Assembly (NCBI RefSeq): GCF_001441535.1
Contig: NZ_LMAU01000002.1
Location: 124,001 to 188,000 of the forward strand
Direction: 5' to 3'
From: Tsuneonella troitsensis
GTDB lineage: Bacteria; Pseudomonadota; Alphaproteobacteria; Sphingomonadales; Sphingomonadaceae
DNA: 64,000 nt
Shown here: positions 62,244 to 64,000 of the stretch, piece by piece
Layout: each line of letters starts with the position of its first letter
Numbering within the stretch: the stretch's first letter is position 1
The notes under the pieces: generated by a model
The model's input: only the letters and a program-made list of their open reading frames with translations
Databases searched by the model: none
What the model was told of the DNA's origin: nothing
Position numbers and translations under genes: made by a program

Positions 62244-62590
62244 CCGGCCTTGATGGACTGTCCATTCTGGTGGTCGAGGATGAAGTGATCATCGCCATGG
62301 CACTGGAAGACGGCCTGATAGCCGCTGGAGCCGATCCGGTCAGCGCCAGCACGATCGAGCAGGCGAACGAAATCATCCATTCCGGGCGACGGATCGACGC
62401 CGCGATCCTCGACGTCAACGTGCACGGACGCAACAGCTACGAAATCGCTAGCCTGCTGGAAGAGCGCGGCATCCGGTTCGTTTTCGCCTCGGGGTATGGG
62501 AATACTGCAGCGCCGCCCGAACTGGCGCATGTCAGGGTCTTCACGAAGCCCTACGACGTCAACGCGATCGGCGCGGCGCTCCTGGCCTGA
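62240..62590 (+). CDS. Single-domain response regulator, FAT-GUY-like
   Basis: A 116-residue receiver with no output domain. Phospho-acceptor D58 lies in AILDVNVHGRNSYEIA, the acidic pair is E13/D14 in VVEDEV, and the conserved lysine is K103 in FTKPYD. The segment FVFASGYGN (82-88) matches the FAT-GUY signature of single-domain regulators that relay phosphate in the alphaproteobacterial general stress response. GTG 62240 overlaps the kinase stop by 4 nt, so the pair is surely cognate. Confidence 0.9.
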   Translation: MTGLDGLSILVVEDEVIIAMALEDGLIAAGADPVSASTIEQANEIIHSGRRIDAAILDVNVHGRNSYEIASLLEERGIRFVFASGYGNTAAPPELAHVRVFTKPYDVNAIGAALLA

Positions 62591-62608
62591 CCGGCGTGTC
62601 CGCGCGCG

Positions 62609-63913
62609 TCAGGCCCGCAGGCGTACTTCGGGTTCGCTGCCGTTCGGCACTGGATCTGCAACCTCCTCGGTCGTTCCGGCGACACCCATCAGATGGTGAG
62701 CAGCCGCCACCACGGGCATGGGCCGCGCAAAGTAATATCCCTGCCCATAGCTGACACCCAGATCGCGAAGCACGGAGGCTTCCTCCGCGCACTCGACACC
62801 CTCTGCGATCAGCTTCGCTCCGATCGACTTCGCGAAGCTCACCATCGCCGAAGCCAGTGCCCGGCGAGCGACATCGCGATGAATATCGCGCGTCAGGCTC
62901 ATGTCCAGCTTGAGCAGATCGGGCGCCAGATCGACCAGCTGCCGCATTCCGGCATAGCCGGCGCCCACGTCATCGATCGCGATCCGTGCGTGGCGTCGCA
63001 GCTCGGCCAACGCAGCCTGCATGCGCGAAAAGTCGGCGACTTCCTGGTGCTCGGTCAGTTCGATCACCAGATTGCGTCCGCTATGGGATTCGAGAGCTTC
63101 CAGCACCTGGCCGGAAAGCACCGCCTCGGGCGAAGCGTTGATGGACAGATAGCAGGTGCTTGGAACGTGGGCAGCGGTGGCAAGCGCGTTGCGGAAGGCG
63201 AGCATCTCGAGTTCGATACCGAGGCCGACCTGAGCCGCTTCATTGAACCACTGGTCCGGTCCGCGCACGCTCGAATCTGCGAAACGCGCAAGGCATTCGG
63301 CTCCGACCGGCAGGCTTGTTTCGAGTGCATGAATCGGCTGATGCAGGATCGTCAGCCCATTGGCCGTGATTACGCCTTGAATCGCGCCACGCAGCGCTTC
63401 GTCCTTCGTATCGCGTTCCAGGGTGCGCTCGATCTGCTCCACCGCAAGAGCGGCGAACGCACGCAACACGCCTACGTCCCTCTCGGTCATGGTGCGATCG
63501 GGCGTGGGGCTCAGGCAGCAAAAGCTGCCGTAAACGGTACCATCGGACAGCCTGAGCGGTGTGTTGAGGTGGCACCCCACTGGCAGAAATTCCGTTATGG
63601 GCATCGCCATGGCGAACGGATGATCGGCCGGGTCCTGGATCAGTTCGGGCAGGCGACCTTCGGCGATATGCCAGCAATAGCTGTTCTCGCGCGGATCGAC
63701 GAAGCCGGGTCCCATCGGCAGGTCGAGATCGGAGTTGACGTGGGTAAGCTGCTTCATGCCGCCGTCGAGATAGCGGGATACGAAGGCAATCTCGGTTCCG
63801 AGATGGTCGCGCACCGCGCTCAGGATACGATCGATCGAATCGTTCTGGACCGGTGCCTGGGACAAATTCGGCGCGATGAGAGGCTCGAAGGCCTGCTGGG
63901 CAAGTGCGATCAT
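62609..63913 (-). CDS. GAF-EAL domain protein (cyclic-di-GMP phosphodiesterase)
   Basis: A 434-residue soluble protein. An N-terminal GAF domain (about 25-165) contains NSYCWHIAEGRLPELIQDP and VYGSFCCLSP. A C-terminal EAL domain (about 175-415) has GAECLARF in place of the classical EAL, INASPE, ELTEHQE, IDDVGAGYAG (DDFG position), LLKLDMSL and AEGVECAEE. The metal- and base-related Glu, Asn, Glu, Asp-Asp, Lys and Glu positions all appear intact, so hydrolysis of c-di-GMP is likely. It is convergent with the receiver gene, 18 nt apart. The 87 bases beyond its start show no further gene. Confidence 0.9.
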   Translation of the reverse strand: MIALAQQAFEPLIAPNLSQAPVQNDSIDRILSAVRDHLGTEIAFVSRYLDGGMKQLTHVNSDLDLPMGPGFVDPRENSYCWHIAEGRLPELIQDPADHPFAMAMPITEFLPVGCHLNTPLRLSDGTVYGSFCCLSPTPDRTMTERDVGVLRAFAALAVEQIERTLERDTKDEALRGAIQGVITANGLTILHQPIHALETSLPVGAECLARFADSSVRGPDQWFNEAAQVGLGIELEMLAFRNALATAAHVPSTCYLSINASPEAVLSGQVLEALESHSGRNLVIELTEHQEVADFSRMQAALAELRRHARIAIDDVGAGYAGMRQLVDLAPDLLKLDMSLTRDIHRDVARRALASAMVSFAKSIGAKLIAEGVECAEEASVLRDLGVSYGQGYYFARPMPVVAAAHHLMGVAGTTEEVADPVPNGSEPEVRLRA

Positions 63914-64000
63914 GCAGGTGTCGTAGCCCGCAGTTCTTAAGCGACTGGAAAAACCTTCAGAAAATAGAGCGCTTGAACCTGCGCGATGCGGGCTGGAGAG

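Overview
The window looks like the chromosome of an alphaproteobacterium of the order Sphingomonadales, most likely an Erythrobacter-type organism (Erythrobacteraceae). Supporting signs are: high GC with strong third-position bias; PdhA plus a PdhB carrying an N-terminal lipoyl domain; a fused IspDF; the order dusB(nifR3)-ntrB-ntrC-ntrY-ntrX-hfq-hflX; a two-domain Hfq; an HWE kinase paired with a single-domain receiver; and an EcfG-type stress promoter. Species assignment is inference. No insertion sequence, prophage, CRISPR array or rRNA operon was seen. No gene-free stretch exceeds 300 bases; the longest are 2931-3222 (a palindrome and a hairpin) and 18933-19230 (nothing recognised beyond the gyrA and TPR-gene upstream regions).

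Layout, left to right. 1-7.6 kb: tpiA, secG, pyrG, a ROSE-controlled hsp20 divergent from grxC, a nitrilase-like gene, a DUF1178 gene, tRNA-Arg(CCT), an acyl-CoA dehydrogenase and ftsB. 7.7-10.2 kb: pdhA-pdhB. 10.2-12.7 kb: a three-gene TadE/TadG pseudopilin operon. 12.8-21 kb: mixed genes including trmFO, gyrA and an NYN-LOTUS protein. 21.3-25.6 kb: carbonic anhydrase, lipA-ratA, pncC/cinA, ispDF. 25.7-34.9 kb: the nitrogen-regulation block dusB-ntrBC-ntrYX, then tandem hfq and hflX. 35.66 kb: a 28-bp site that matches chromosomal dif. 35.7-44.2 kb: an almost unbroken minus-strand run (membrane protein, MBL hydrolase, tatD, metG, holB, tmk, D,D-carboxypeptidase, lytic transglycosylase, MliC-like lipoprotein, and a crystallin-like gene broken by two stops). 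44.5-49.8 kb: ribH, an aldo/keto reductase, eno, and a YqjD/YqjE/YqjK-like membrane cluster behind a stress promoter. 49.8-55.4 kb: carA-(DUF1508 gene)-carB-greA. 55.5-62.6 kb: yqeY, a lipoprotein, dnaG-rpoD, then an HWE kinase and its receiver. 62.6-63.9 kb: a GAF-EAL protein.

The most informative signal is not a gene. A dif-like XerCD recombination site at 35664-35691 has a perfect XerD arm. Octamers matching the E. coli FtsK-orienting consensus GGGNAGGG point towards it from both sides: all 10 found to the left lie on the plus strand and all 11 found to the right lie on the minus strand. Gene orientation also flips there. The window therefore very probably spans the replication terminus. 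Other points of interest are the doubly interrupted beta/gamma-crystallin gene, a low-GC DUF1508 membrane gene coupled between carA and carB, and a near-consensus EcfG promoter (GGAAC-N16-CGTT) in front of the Yqj-like cluster.
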